A stretch of DNA of 64,000 nucleotides from Marivirga aurantiaca (GCF_016679925.1 NZ_JAEQBW010000002.1:62001-126000); one strand, 5' to 3'; counted from the first letter of the stretch, positions 1-8,323 are shown. Numbers and translations are program-made. Notes: generated from the sequence alone by a model not told the origin.

Positions 1-110
1 TCATGAAGACATTCTAAGAGGTCTTACTTGCAAAGAGAAACGTAATGTAATCCTTACATAATCTTAGAACGTCCTTGCGAACGCAGTGAAGCAAACTTTC
101 TTTAGAAGCC
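1..110. repeat. REP-like palindromic element, left copy
   Basis: Imperfect palindrome: GAAGACATTCTAAG near position 5 is mirrored by CTTAGAACGTCCTTGCG ending near 78. It resembles the element at 506-625 and lies on the other side of the GIY-YIG gene. The window edge may cut it. No gene is seen here. Confidence 0.6.
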
Positions 111-123
111 TTTAGGCCGATTC

Positions 124-423
124 TCAATCGATCCTGTTTGTATAAAACAGATCAATCCATTCAGGATTTTCTTGATTTATTAAATCAAGCTTTTTCTGCC
201 TGGATCCGGCTTTAATTTGTTTTTCACGTGCTATAGCTTCTATGATAGAGCTGAATCTTTCAAAATACACCAATTTATCAACTTTATACCTGAAAGTAAA
301 TCCTTTATTAAGTTTCTCTTTATGCTCAGTCACTCTACGTCTTATATTATTGGTTACTCCAGTATAAAGAACAGTGTTATTCCTATTGGTAAGGATATAA
401 ATAAAGTAATTGTGGTCCCTCAT
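124..423 (-). CDS. GIY-YIG nuclease family protein, small single-domain
   Basis: A 99-residue protein made of one GIY-YIG domain. The family signature is spread over YFIYILTNR...YTGVTNNIRRR...EH in residues 6-35, with the downstream region REKQIKAGSRQKKLDLI typical of the small UvrC-N-terminal-like group found in Bacteroidota. Enzymes of this fold cut or nick DNA using the GIY/YIG tyrosines, an arginine and a distal glutamate; the substrate of this small group is unknown. It stands alone, with imperfect palindromic repeats on both sides (1-110 and 506-625). That recalls the arrangement of REP-associated transposases, so it may act on those repeats, which is inference. Family assignment is firm, function is not. 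Confidence 0.9.
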   Translation of the reverse strand: MRDHNYFIYILTNRNNTVLYTGVTNNIRRRVTEHKEKLNKGFTFRYKVDKLVYFERFSSIIEAIAREKQIKAGSRQKKLDLINQENPEWIDLFYTNRID

Positions 424-505
424 CCTTTGTACATTAGGATCACTAAGGTAATAATTTCTTCAATCTTTTTGAATAGTATTAAGATAAGGCTGCTTCGCTA
501 TAGTT

Positions 506-625
506 GATAGAGATCGCTTCGTGCCTCGCGAAGACATTCTAATAATATTTTCATTAAAAGAAAATCGTAAAGCAGTCCTAACATATTCTTAGAATGTCTT
601 TGCGAACGCATGTGAAGTAATCTTT
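506..625. repeat. REP-like palindromic element, right copy
   Basis: CGCGAAGACATTCTAA (526-541) is matched by TTAGAATGTCTTTGCG (591-606) with one mismatch, and the outer sequences around GATCGCTTCGTGCCTCG and GTGAAGTAATC also roughly mirror each other. The result is a hairpin element of about 120 bp, about two thirds identical to the copy at 1-110 across the GIY-YIG gene. Confidence 0.65.
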
Positions 626-630
626 CTGCC

Positions 631-700
631 CTCTCCCTATCCTTAGTCTTCAGCGCAGCGGACTAAGGATTTGCAAATAGAAGTGAGTCTTCGGCTCATT
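631..700. repeat. 70-bp hairpin repeat, copy A
   Basis: Nearly identical to 1147-1216. It contains two stem-loops: ATCCTTAGTC (639-648) with GACTAAGGAT (661-670), and a small GAGTC...GGCTC hairpin. In copy B the small hairpin is GAGTC/GACTC, so pairing is kept through a G-T to A-T change. Confidence 0.75.
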
Positions 701-810
701 GATAATTCTAATACACCAGTTTTTTTCCAAGCCTCCCAAATCTAAACTTACTGGTAATTGCGAACATTCAATTCTGACTTTAGGGCAGAATTAATGTGCG
801 GCAATCTTTT

Positions 811-884
811 CCATATGAAATGAGCATAAATTTTAGAATCCTTAACATACCAACCGAGGATGAATAAAATTTATTGAATTCCAT
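811..884. repeat. Dispersed 70-bp repeat, copy A (copy B near 24205)
   Basis: The stretch from ATGAAATGAGCATAA to GAATTCCAT is repeated almost base for base at 24208-24278. Homology continues after the block (GTGACCA, AATAAAC, ATACACATGAA), but copy A carries an extra segment of about 22 bp containing CCCCGACTAAATCGGGG that copy B lacks. Confidence 0.75.
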
Positions 885-1020
885 AGCCTGCCCCGACTAA
901 ATCGGGGTGACCATTTACAATAAACTTATACACATGAAATATCAAATCATGTAAAAGATTCCTTCGTGCATTGGAATAACCATAAGGTTCAGTTGAGTTG
1001 TTAATAAAGCCTCTGATGGA

Positions 1021-1041
1021 TGGTACGTGAGACACGTACCA
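1021..1041. repeat. Short palindrome, GTG-AGA-CAC loop family
   Basis: TGGTACGTG-AGA-CACGTACCA is a perfect 9-bp stem. The inner GTGAG(A/C)CAC is shared with hairpins at 2225-2243 and 2983-3005 while the outer bases differ. Confidence 0.55.
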
Positions 1042-1146
1042 TGGCTTACAGCGGTGAAATTCTAGTCTCTCTTCCTTTAGTTGTGGTGCAGTAACTACCG
1101 GATTGTCCAATTAATTAATTGGATACTTAGACTAATTGTTGTGATT

Positions 1147-1216
1147 CTCTCTCTATCCTTAGTCTTCAGCGCAGCGGACTAAGGATATACAAATAGAAGT
1201 GAGTCTGAGACTCATT
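1147..1216. repeat. 70-bp hairpin repeat, copy B
   Basis: Second direct copy of 631-700, with the same ATCCTTAGTC/GACTAAGGAT stem and a GAGTC-TGA-GACTC hairpin. It lies just downstream of the hydratase stop codon and could also end that transcript. Confidence 0.75.
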
Positions 1217-1223
1217 TATTCCT

Positions 1224-1997
1224 TTACTTCCCTTTAAACTCAGGTTTTCTTTTATCAATAAAGGCATTCATCCCTTCTGTTTGATCTTCGGAAGCAAAAG
1301 TGAGGTAGAAATTTTTTCTCTCAAAATGCAATCCTTCATCCAAATGAGTTTCAAAAGTTCGGTTGACAGATTCCTTAGCTAGTTTTACTGCTACCGGGGA
1401 TAATTCAGCAATTTGCTCGGCTAGTTCTATAGCAGCGTCCAAATACATTTCTACGGGAACAACTTTATTGATCAGTCCGTATTTCTCCGCTTCTTCAGCA
1501 CCGATAAACTTCCCGGTCAATACCATTTCCATTGCTTTTGCCTTGCCTATGGCTCTAGTTAGTCTTTGTGTACCACCTGCACCGGGCATAACCCCGATTT
1601 TTATTTCCGGCTGACCGAATTTAGCAGATTCCGAAGCTACAATCATGTCGCAAGTCATGGCTAATTCACAACCGCCACCCAAAGCAAAGCCTGATACAGC
1701 CGCAATGATTGGTTTTTTTGTTTTTTTGATCTGGTCCCAGGTGCTGAATTGATCGACATTAAGCATGTCGATAGCAGTTTTACCAGCCATTTGTTTAATA
1801 TCGGCTCCTGCGGCAAAAGCTTTTTCATTCCCTGTTAACACAATAACCCGCACCTCATCATTGTCATCCAGTGCTTTAAGAGTATCTCTTAACTCTCCCA
1901 TTAACTGTAAGTTTAAGGCATTCAATTCTTTAGGCCTGTTTAAAGTAATGAGTGCAATATGTTTTTTATAGCTGATGTTGAGTTTTATAAATTCCAT
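1224..1997 (-). CDS. Enoyl-CoA hydratase/isomerase (crotonase) family protein
   Basis: A 257-residue crotonase-fold protein, the usual length for a soluble enoyl-CoA hydratase of beta-oxidation or amino-acid breakdown. Both catalytic glutamates are present: E111 in FALGGGCELAMTCD and E131 in QPEIKIG, followed by MPGAGGTQRL. The CoA-binding oxyanion loop AFAAGADIKQM is at 60-70. The ATG at 1997 is preferred because the frame upstream of it encodes Ser/Tyr-rich residues unlike any crotonase N-terminus. It is transcribed alone; its 3' side is repeat DNA. Syn-hydration of trans-2-enoyl-CoA is the likely reaction, but crotonase paralogues vary and the exact acyl chain cannot be told from sequence. 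Confidence 0.93.
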   Translation of the reverse strand: MEFIKLNISYKKHIALITLNRPKELNALNLQLMGELRDTLKALDDNDEVRVIVLTGNEKAFAAGADIKQMAGKTAIDMLNVDQFSTWDQIKKTKKPIIAAVSGFALGGGCELAMTCDMIVASESAKFGQPEIKIGVMPGAGGTQRLTRAIGKAKAMEMVLTGKFIGAEEAEKYGLINKVVPVEMYLDAAIELAEQIAELSPVAVKLAKESVNRTFETHLDEGLHFERKNFYLTFASEDQTEGMNAFIDKRKPEFKGK

Positions 1998-2043
1998 ACT
2001 GTAAAGATAAAAAGCAGATAAGCATAAAAAAGAAGTAGACACA

Positions 2044-2160
2044 AAAAAAGCTCTCTTTTTTCAAAGAAAGCTTTTAATGTTAAACAGGTGTATGAATAAA
2101 ATTTGTGTGTTTGTATAGGTACATACATCTCACAAGTAAAAAGTAACCCCTGTCATCTGA
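2044..2160. repeat. 120-bp repeat with terminator-like hairpin, copy 1
   Basis: First of three direct copies (also 2371-2489 and 2797-2914). Each opens with a stem-loop of the AGTCTTCTTTTTTCAAAGAAGACTT type (here with AGCTCTC/GAAAGCT changes), then a nearly invariant stretch containing AACAGGTGTATGAATAAAAT, and ends with AAAAGTAACCCCTGT. Copies are spaced about 330 and 425 bp apart. Confidence 0.8.
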
Positions 2161-2224
2161 AATAAGTTGACAATTTATAAAATAGCAATTAACAAGGATG
2201 TGCTTTCTCTTTCTCCCGTTCCGG

Positions 2225-2243
2225 GGTCTGTGGCTCACAGACC
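2225..2243. repeat. Short palindrome GGTCTGTG-GCT-CACAGACC
   Basis: An 8-bp perfect stem with a GCT loop. Same design as 2983-3005 and, in the other orientation, 1021-1041. Confidence 0.55.
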
Positions 2244-2370
2244 TTCCAAAGGGCGCCTATAATTTGGTTTGAAAGGGTATCTCCTGAAATAAGTTGACAA
2301 TTACATCAATAAACAATTAACGAGGATGTATTTCAATACGAAATGGTCGGTGTGGAAGTAATTGCCAGAA

Positions 2371-2489
2371 AGCAAAAAAGTCTTCTTTTTTCAAAGAAGA
2401 CTTTAATGTTAAACAGGTGTATGAATAAAATTTGTGTGTTTGTGTAGGTATATACATCTCACAAGTAAAAAGTAACCCCTGTTATCTGA
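2371..2489. repeat. 120-bp repeat with terminator-like hairpin, copy 2
   Basis: Second copy of the unit at 2044, with a perfect AAGTCTTC/GAAGACTT stem. The 60 bases before it (from CTCCTGAAATAAGTTGACAA at about 2281) also recur before copy 3 (about 2707) and after copy 1 (about 2157), so the true unit is longer than 120 bp. Confidence 0.8.
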
Positions 2490-2542
2490 AAAATATCATT
2501 TTTTTTGCCTGCCAATTAGCACCCAATTCGCCAAAGTTTGTG

Positions 2543-2694
2543 TCCTCACAAACTTCCTGCTAATCGAGGAGATGTATTCAGGAAACCATGCTCAGGCTCC
2601 TTTCCAAAGCTAAAGTCACAAAAGGCTTCTGACGGTTGTTTGCCGGCTCTTACAACCGTCTGACGCCTTCGTGGAAAATTTGTGTTTAATAAAG
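2543..2694. repeat. 152-bp dispersed repeat, copy A
   Basis: Matches 6066-6217 at roughly 85-90% from CTGCTAATCGAGGAG to TTTAATAAAG. It contains a stem of GACGGTTG with CAACCGTC around a GC-rich loop. A spurious 84-codon frame on the minus strand (2546-2800) runs through it and is not counted as a gene. Confidence 0.8.
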
Positions 2695-2796
2695 CCATAA
2701 AAGTTATCTCCTGAAATAAGTTGACAATCACATAAAATAAACAATTGACAATGATGTGCTTCAATAAAATATGGTTGCGGAACCAGTTATCAGAAA

Positions 2797-2914
2797 GCAA
2801 AAAAGTCTTCTTTTTTCAAAGAAGACTTTAATGTTAAACAGGTGTATGAATAAAATTTGTGTGTTTGTATAGGTATATACTTTTCGCAAGGAAAAAGTAA
2901 CCCCTGTTACCTAA
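2797..2914. repeat. 120-bp repeat with terminator-like hairpin, copy 3
   Basis: Third copy of the 2044 unit. It is identical to copy 2 through the hairpin and the conserved core, then diverges after TATATAC. Confidence 0.8.
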
Positions 2915-2982
2915 ATAAATATTATTTTTTTTGTAAAGCCTATTTTCATTGTTTTAAGAGGGGTTTTCCCCTTCTTCCGTCC

Positions 2983-3005
2983 AAGGTTTGTGGCTCACAA
3001 ACCTT
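2983..3005. repeat. Short palindrome AAGGTTTGTG-GCT-CACAAACCTT
   Basis: Perfect 10-bp stem with GCT loop, a member of the same palindrome family as 2225-2243. Confidence 0.55.
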
Positions 3006-3045
3006 CGAAGACCTTTTTAGAAAGTATGGAAAGTTGGGTTGCTAT

Positions 3046-3079
3046 TAAAAAAGAAAAGGACGATTTTTACCGTCCTTTT
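3046..3079 (-). terminator. Rho-independent terminator of sucD
   Basis: On the minus strand AAAAGGACG (3071-3079) pairs with CGTCCTTTT (3054-3062) around an 8-base loop, followed by CTTTTTT. It lies 45 bp past the sucD stop. Confidence 0.8.
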
Positions 3080-3124
3080 AGTTCTATAATAAAATTAGTA
3101 TCTGAACTTTCTCAAATATTAATA

Positions 3125-3997
3125 TTAAGCCAATGCTTTTTTCATAGTCTCCCCAATATCAGCAGGAGATTGTACCACGAAAATACCACACTCGTCCATG
3201 ATCTTCATTTTAGCTTCAGCGGTATCATCTTTCCCTCCAATAATAGCACCAGCATGACCCATTCTTCTTCCGGCAGGGGCCGTTTTCCCAGCAATGAAAC
3301 CTACAACAGGTTTTTTGTTGCCATTTTCCTTGATCCAACGAGCAGCTTCCGCTTCATAATTTCCTCCAATCTCACCAATCATTACAATTGCGTCAGTTTC
3401 ATCATCTTCCATCAACATTTTCACAGCTTCTTTTGTAGGTGTACCAATGATGGGGTCACCACCGATACCAATAGCTGTAGAAATACCGAAACCTGCTTTT
3501 ACGATTTGATCGGCAGCTTCGTAAGTTAAGGTTCCTGATTTGGAAACAATACCTATTCTTCCTTTTTTGAATACAAAACCTGGCATAATACCCACTTTCG
3601 CTTCTCCCGGAGTAATAACACCAGGGCAGTTAGGACCTATTAACACCAAATCTTTACCTTGAATATAGGTTTTAGCCTGCATCATATCTTTTACAGGAAT
3701 TCCTTCAGTAATAGTGATGATCACTTTTATGCCTGCGTCAGCGGCTTCCATGATAGCATCAGCTGCAAATGCAGGGGGCACAAAAATAATAGAAACATTA
3801 GCTCCAGCTTTTTCAACTGCTTCAGCAACAGTATTAAATACTGGCTTGCCCAAATGAGTTTGACCACCTTTTCCAGGAGTAACCCCACCTACAATGTTTG
3901 TACCGTATTCAATCATTTGTTCAGCATGAAAAGTGCCTTCTGAACCGGTAAAACCCTGAACTATAACTTTGGAATCTTTATTTACTAAAACGCTCAT
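3125..3997 (-). CDS. sucD: Succinate-CoA ligase (ADP-forming) subunit alpha
   Basis: A 290-residue alpha subunit of succinyl-CoA synthetase, the TCA-cycle enzyme that couples succinyl-CoA cleavage to ATP or GTP formation. The N-terminal CoA-binding Rossmann domain starts with [19 protein letters not shown], and the ligase domain contains [12 protein letters not shown] (121-132). The phosphorylated active-site histidine is H248 in [13 protein letters not shown]. Length is standard for the family. The beta-subunit gene sucC is not adjacent, which is common in Bacteroidota. It is a single-gene transcript: a good promoter lies at 4021-4051 and a clear terminator at 3046-3079. Confidence 0.98.
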   Translation of the reverse strand: MSVLVNKDSKVIVQGFTGSEGTFHAEQMIEYGTNIVGGVTPGKGGQTHLGKPVFNTVAEAVEKAGANVSIIFVPPAFAADAIMEAADAGIKVIITITEGIPVKDMMQAKTYIQGKDLVLIGPNCPGVITPGEAKVGIMPGFVFKKGRIGIVSKSGTLTYEAADQIVKAGFGISTAIGIGGDPIIGTPTKEAVKMLMEDDETDAIVMIGEIGGNYEAEAARWIKENGNKKPVVGFIAGKTAPAGRRMGHAGAIIGGKDDTAEAKMKIMDECGIFVVQSPADIGETMKKALA

Positions 3998-4323
3998 TAA
4001 TACTCATTTTTAAGTTTGTGCAAAAATAGAAGAAATGACCGCATTACCCAAGCAAAATCTTGTATATGTGTATTTAATCGTAAAAATACAAGATAGCTTG
4101 AAATTCACCGGAGACTTAGCCAGAAATGAGCTAAAGAAGTAACAGTCATAAGGCAGGAACGTTAAAAATAAATTCATGTTTTAGGGAGGAAATAGAGGAG
4201 AGCAATGTGATGTTTTATGAATTCTTACTAGAAAAGGCAATTTGTAATGAAATCATATAACTTGCCACCAGCCAGGAAATATAAAAGAAAAATGGACGAG
4301 ACTATAATTAAGCATACAAGTAG
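3998..4323. other. Intergenic region between sucD and the fructosamine-kinase-like gene
   Basis: 326 bp between divergent genes. It contains the sucD promoter (4021-4051). Nothing else is recognised; I found no clear -7/-33 pair for the rightward gene. Confidence 0.6.
4021..4051 (-). promoter_or_regulatory. Bacteroidota-type promoter of sucD
   Basis: On the minus strand TTG (4049-4051), a 20-base spacer, then TATTTTTG (4021-4028), fitting the TTG...TAnnTTTG consensus of the primary sigma factor of this phylum. Predicted transcription start is about 15-20 bases before the ATG. Confidence 0.7.
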
Positions 4324-5187
4324 ATGATTCCACAGGAAATAATAAAGGTTATTAATCATTTCTTTTCCTCAAAGAATATAGCATTTGAATATGTTTCAGG
4401 TGGGAGTATCAATCAGGCATTTCGTTTTTCGATTAATGAATCTTCATATTTTCTGAAATTTAATAATGCCAATCAATATCCTGACATCATTCAATCTGAA
4501 GTAGAGGGTTTAAAAGCCATTACAAAAACCGGCACTATTCAGGTTCCAAAAATAATTTTCTTTGAAAGGGTAGAAAACTATGAAGTTCTGGTACTTCCAT
4601 TCATTCGGGAAGAACATCCTACTGATCAATTATGGGAGAATTTCGCCATTTCATTAGCTAATATGCACCGTCAGCCTGCTAAATATTTCGGTTGGGAAAG
4701 GGATAACTACATTGGCAGTTTGCCACAAAGTAACACCAGGTGTAATAATTTTCTTACTTTCTTTAAAGAAGAAAGATTACAAAGTCAAATAGACTTGGCT
4801 AATCGAAGTGGTTTATTAAGTAAGTCTGATAATGAGGCTTTTGAATCGTTGTTTAAAATGCTGGAACAAATTATTCCCGATGCATCTCCTTCCTTGGTAC
4901 ATGGAGATTTATGGAGTGGCAATTTCCTGGCAGGTGAGGGGCAGACACCTTATTTGATTGATCCTTCCATTCAATATAGTTTCAGGGAAACGGACTTGGC
5001 ATTTACCCATCTCTTTGGTGGGTTCGGAAAAAGATTCTACGAGGCCTATGAAAATAGCTTTCCTTTGGTGCCGGATTTCCACGAAAGAATTGCTATCTAT
5101 AATTTATATCCCCTTTTAGTCCACCTGAATTTATTTGGCAGCTCTTATTTATCATCTATTAGATCTACCCTCCGGAAATTCTCCTGA
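4324..5187 (+). CDS. Fructosamine kinase family protein
   Basis: A 287-residue member of the fructosamine/ketosamine-3-kinase family, which phosphorylates sugars attached to protein amines so that the adduct falls off (deglycation). The N-lobe has SGGSINQAFRF (25-35) and the conserved SYFLKFN lysine (K45). The catalytic loop is HGDLWSGN with H193, D195 and N200, and the metal-binding aspartate is D213 in YLIDPSI. Length matches the family. The gene stands alone and ends 166 bp before the next one. Related aminoglycoside phosphotransferases share the fold, but HGDLWSGN is typical of fructosamine kinases. The bacterial substrate is not certain. Confidence 0.92.
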   Translation: MIPQEIIKVINHFFSSKNIAFEYVSGGSINQAFRFSINESSYFLKFNNANQYPDIIQSEVEGLKAITKTGTIQVPKIIFFERVENYEVLVLPFIREEHPTDQLWENFAISLANMHRQPAKYFGWERDNYIGSLPQSNTRCNNFLTFFKEERLQSQIDLANRSGLLSKSDNEAFESLFKMLEQIIPDASPSLVHGDLWSGNFLAGEGQTPYLIDPSIQYSFRETDLAFTHLFGGFGKRFYEAYENSFPLVPDFHERIAIYNLYPLLVHLNLFGSSYLSSIRSTLRKFS

Positions 5188-5353
5188 TTTTAACTGTCCC
5201 ATTATCGCATATTCGACTGTACGGTTGTGAACACTTCTCTAAAATCTATTTTTGAAAATAGCCTTTTAAATCGTTTAGAAGCTGATTTGCAACTATGGAA
5301 TATTTGGCAGCGTCTTAGCTATAGAATAAGAAAAAAACATAAAAATTAAAATC

Positions 5354-5716
5354 ATGAAAAATTTAAGAACCTCCGCAAAAGTTAGTTTGATGATTCTGGC
5401 AATGGGCATCATCAGTAGTGTACAAGTAATGGCGAACGAAACATCAATTTCTGATAAAGAGAAAAAGGAAGCTAAATATTTAGCTGAATTGAAAGCTGAA
5501 TCTGAGTTGGATAAAATGGGAAGAGAATTGGTAGAAGCTGGTGTGATTCTATGTGACAATATAACTATTGTAAAAATACTTGATGAAAAGGATGAAATAA
5601 TTTATCAAGGTGAGCTGAATGCTTTTGATACTCAAGACCCTGAACTTAAAAAATGGATGGGCAGAGCTGACTTTTTATTGAACGTTGATAACACCTCTTT
5701 TTATAAAATATTCTAA
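5354..5716 (+). CDS. Small secreted protein of unknown function
   Basis: 120 residues. I do not recognise a family. The N-terminus (basic KNLRTSAK, hydrophobic SLMILAMGIISSVQV, then MANE) is a signal peptide with likely cleavage after VMA near residue 27. The mature part starts with a charged helix rich in Lys and Glu, followed by a short beta-rich half around ITIVKILDEKDEIIYQGEL. It is therefore probably periplasmic. It is transcribed alone and followed by a perfect terminator at 5764-5801. A real gene is supported by the signal peptide, normal codon use and the terminator. Confidence 0.75.
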   Translation: MKNLRTSAKVSLMILAMGIISSVQVMANETSISDKEKKEAKYLAELKAESELDKMGRELVEAGVILCDNITIVKILDEKDEIIYQGELNAFDTQDPELKKWMGRADFLLNVDNTSFYKIF

Positions 5717-5763
5717 AGGTTTCAATGCAACATATCGAAGAGCAGTGTTAATCCAACAGGGTT

Positions 5764-5801
5764 AACAAACAAGGCATGGATTTTTCCATGCCTTGTTTGT
5801 T
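5764..5801 (+). terminator. Strong stem-loop terminator
   Basis: A 17-bp perfect stem (AACAAACAAGGCATGGA with its complement) around TTTT. It follows the small secreted-protein gene by 48 bp. The U-rich 3' arm TTGTTTGTT supports termination. Confidence 0.75.
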
Positions 5802-6065
5802 GTAAGGGTTTTTTGCTTTGTATAAACAGTTACAAAAAACAAGTAGCCGGATAAGCAAAACCTGGCAACGAAGTTTAGCCAACAGATTGCTTTACATGAA
5901 TTCCGTTGGCACGGAATAGCATGCTCGCAATAACCAATGGGAGCAAATCCCGGTACCGAACCTTGGTCTGACCTAAGTGCGGGTTATCGGCTCCGGTCAG
6001 ACGGTTCCAAACCGTCAGAAACGGTGGGTAGCTAGCTTTTCCTCTTTCCGATTTGCTATTAGCTT

Positions 6066-6217
6066 TCCTCACAAACTTTCTGCTAATCGAGGAGGTATAT
6101 TCAGGAAACCAGGCTCAGGCTCCTTTCCAAAGCTGAAGTCACAAAAGGCTTCTGACGGTTGTTTGTCGGTTCTTACAACTGTCTGACGCCTCCCCGGACA
6201 ATTTGATTTTAATAAAG
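6066..6217. repeat. 152-bp dispersed repeat, copy B
   Basis: Second copy of 2543-2694 in the same orientation, with scattered substitutions. The GACGGTTG...CAAC(T/C)GTC stem is kept apart from one C-to-T change. Confidence 0.8.
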
Positions 6218-6288
6218 CAGACCCATGTTCGTTTGAGACTGCACAAATATTTTTGAGTAACTGGACAGATGTTAAGTACAGAAAAACT

Positions 6289-6322
6289 AAAAAAAATAGC
6301 CCGCACTTTGGGCACGAGCTAT
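6289..6322 (-). terminator. Terminator of the alanine/sodium symporter gene
   Basis: On the minus strand ATAGC...GCTAT closes a stem extended by G-C and G-T pairs around a CCAAA loop and is followed by TTTTTTTTAG. It begins 24 bp past the stop codon. Confidence 0.7.
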
Positions 6323-6345
6323 CAATAGGTTCAACTTTTTGTTAA

Positions 6346-8073
6346 TTATTTAAACTTAGGATGTTTCTCCCCAGGGAAATTTTTCTCGAAGAAATCACCA
6401 TAATCTCTGATGGTATTTTTCATATCCTTCCTCAGCCATATAATTCCAATTAAGTTAGGAATAGTCATCAAAGCAATAGTTATGGCCGATAATGTCCAAA
6501 TAATGGTAGTATCCTGGAAAGAGGCAAAGAAAAATGCCACTACATAAACTATTCTATAGTAAACCACTGATTTGGTTCCAAATAAATAAGTCATTGCCCG
6601 ATCCCCATAGTAGGACCAGCTAATAGCTGTACTGAAAGCAAACAGTAAAAGACCAATGGCAACAATATATTGTCCCCAGTCGCCAAAGTACCCTTGGTTA
6701 AAAGCCAGCGCTGTAAGTGGTGAACTGTGCACTAAAGATTGGCCAATAATTTTCAATGGCGTATCATCACTTATGTTCCCATTTTGTATATTGATAGAGC
6801 CTGTAAAAAGTTCATCCACTAATAACCCTTCATTTTTATAGATGGTCACGCTATCTGCAAAACTTCGTGCATGAATAAATGTAAATTCATTGGTATTGGT
6901 AATCTTGCCATTTTCCACCTCTATTGCACCTGAATATCTTGCTAATTTTTCTTCATCGTTAAGGTGATTGTAAATCTTCTGAACATGTTCAGGATTGTCT
7001 TCGGTGAATTGTTTGGACAATAGTTCAATTTCGGAATATTCAAATTGATTGATATGCTTTTGATTCCATACTCCTGATGACAGTAGTACTAATCCTGTTA
7101 CTGTACAAATAATGATGGTGTCAATAAATGGCTCTAATATAGCCACCATACCTTCTGATAAAGGCTCATTTGCCTTGGCCGATGCGTGTGCAATAGGGGC
7201 TGATCCCTGTCCGGCTTCATTTGAAAACAAACCTCTGTTTACTCCTCTGTTAAAAGCGAATGCTAAGTTAGCACCAATAAAACCTCCTGTTGCGGCTGAT
7301 CCGGTAAAGATATCTCCAAAAATAGCTATTAATGAAGGGATAATGTTTTCAGCATTGTAAAAGATTACGGCAAAGGCTCCAATGAAATAAATGATTGCCA
7401 TTCCCGGTACCAGTTTAGAAGTAACGGCAGCAATTCTTTTAATGCCACCAATAATTACTAATCCGAGTAGAACAGCCAATACAGCTCCCGTTATCATCTG
7501 ATCTAAGCCAAAAGTAGCTAATAAGGTACTGGAGATACTGTTGATTTGAGGCAAACTACCTGTTCCAAAGGACGAAAGTACAGTTGCAAAAGCAAAAATA
7601 GCAGCTAACCATTTTAAGTTCACCTTCTTGCCCCTCAATTTAAATGTAGCATTCCTCATATAATACATTGGTCCACCAGCCATACTGCCATCATCCAGCT
7701 TGGTACGGTACTTATGGGATAGAGCTACTTCCACAAACTTAGTACACATACCCAATACGGCCGTAATCAACATCCAGAATAAGGCAGCGGGACCTCCAAG
7801 GTGAATGGCAAAGGCCACCCCGGCAATATTACCGGTACCTACAGTACCTGAAAGTGCAGTCGCCAGAGCCTGAAAGTGGGAAGTGTCCCCGGGTAGATCG
7901 CTTCTGTCAAACTTTCCGCTTACTATTCGTAAAGCATGCTTGAAAAACCTTATTTGTGGAAATTTTAAATAAATAGTAAAAAACAAACCTGTTCCTAACA
8001 AAGCATATGGAAACCAGGTGGCACTACCTATAAAACTATCAATGAAAATGAGGAAATTATTTACTTCTTGCAT
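6346..8073 (-). CDS. Alanine/glycine:cation symporter (AGCS family)
   Basis: A 575-residue polytopic inner-membrane protein of the sodium:alanine symporter family, importing alanine or glycine with Na+ or H+. Family motifs are [12 protein letters not shown] (79-90), the MAGGPMYYM region (131-139) and [23 protein letters not shown] split around residues 275-297. Typical members are about 450-490 residues. The excess is a hydrophilic insert at about 335-455, between the helix ending LVLLSSGVW and the one starting near [11 protein letters not shown], which probably forms an extracytoplasmic domain. A TAGTTTTG box at 8115-8122 may be its promoter. Transport class is firm, substrate is inferred. 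Confidence 0.95.
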   Translation of the reverse strand: MQEVNNFLIFIDSFIGSATWFPYALLGTGLFFTIYLKFPQIRFFKHALRIVSGKFDRSDLPGDTSHFQALATALSGTVGTGNIAGVAFAIHLGGPAALFWMLITAVLGMCTKFVEVALSHKYRTKLDDGSMAGGPMYYMRNATFKLRGKKVNLKWLAAIFAFATVLSSFGTGSLPQINSISSTLLATFGLDQMITGAVLAVLLGLVIIGGIKRIAAVTSKLVPGMAIIYFIGAFAVIFYNAENIIPSLIAIFGDIFTGSAATGGFIGANLAFAFNRGVNRGLFSNEAGQGSAPIAHASAKANEPLSEGMVAILEPFIDTIIICTVTGLVLLSSGVWNQKHINQFEYSEIELLSKQFTEDNPEHVQKIYNHLNDEEKLARYSGAIEVENGKITNTNEFTFIHARSFADSVTIYKNEGLLVDELFTGSINIQNGNISDDTPLKIIGQSLVHSSPLTALAFNQGYFGDWGQYIVAIGLLLFAFSTAISWSYYGDRAMTYLFGTKSVVYYRIVYVVAFFFASFQDTTIIWTLSAITIALMTIPNLIGIIWLRKDMKNTIRDYGDFFEKNFPGEKHPKFK

Positions 8074-8323
8074 AAAAAAAAGCTGATATAATATTTTAAA
8101 TATTCCGAGTTCGGCAAAACTAACAAATATTCTATAAGATTGGCGAATTAACTTTCAAGAATTGTGTAAGTATCGTTTATTTACAGGTAAATCTTTCGTT
8201 TTCCTCCTTTTTGTTGCAATAAATACGCCCATTTCAAGGGGAATTGAATTTTTTTCAGAAATGATTGTGGGATTTTTCTCTTTCATTCTAACTATATTTG
8301 GCAAATTTTAAATATCAATCCTA
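8074..8323. promoter_or_regulatory. Divergent promoter region
   Basis: 250 bp between divergent genes. On the minus strand TAGTTTTG (8115-8122) lies 42 bp before the symporter start. On the plus strand TATATTTG (8293-8300) lies 24 bp before the aspartic-protease-like gene. Neither has an exact TTG at the expected -33 spacing. Confidence 0.45.

Larger units (their letters stand above)
424..1223. other. Gene-poor intergenic region built from short repeats
   Basis: Between the GIY-YIG gene and the enoyl-CoA hydratase I see no convincing gene. The region is a patchwork: the palindromic element 506-625, two direct copies of a 70-bp hairpin unit (631-700 and 1147-1216), a segment at 811-884 that recurs near 24205, and a GGTACGTG...CACGTACC hairpin at 1021-1041. 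A 79-codon open frame at 871-1110 (minus) overlaps the repeated segment and resembles no known family. Confidence 0.7.
5717..6345. other. Repeat-rich intergenic region
   Basis: No gene is seen. It holds the terminator at 5764-5801, an ATTCCGT-TGGC-ACGGAAT palindrome at 5900-5917, a GACGGTT-CCA-AACCGTC hairpin near 6000, the second copy of the 152-bp repeat (6066-6217) and the terminator of the symporter gene (6289-6322). Confidence 0.65.

Noticed and set aside
871-1110. 79-codon open frame on the minus strand
   Set aside because: It overlaps a repeat that recurs at 24205 without the frame being kept, contains a palindrome insertion, and resembles no protein family.
2546-2800. 84-codon open frame on the minus strand
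   Set aside because: It runs through the 152-bp repeat and the 2707 module, and the second copy of the repeat does not preserve the frame.
2990-3529. 179-codon open frame opposite sucD
   Set aside because: Antisense shadow of sucD with Ser/Phe/His-rich composition and no recognisable motif.
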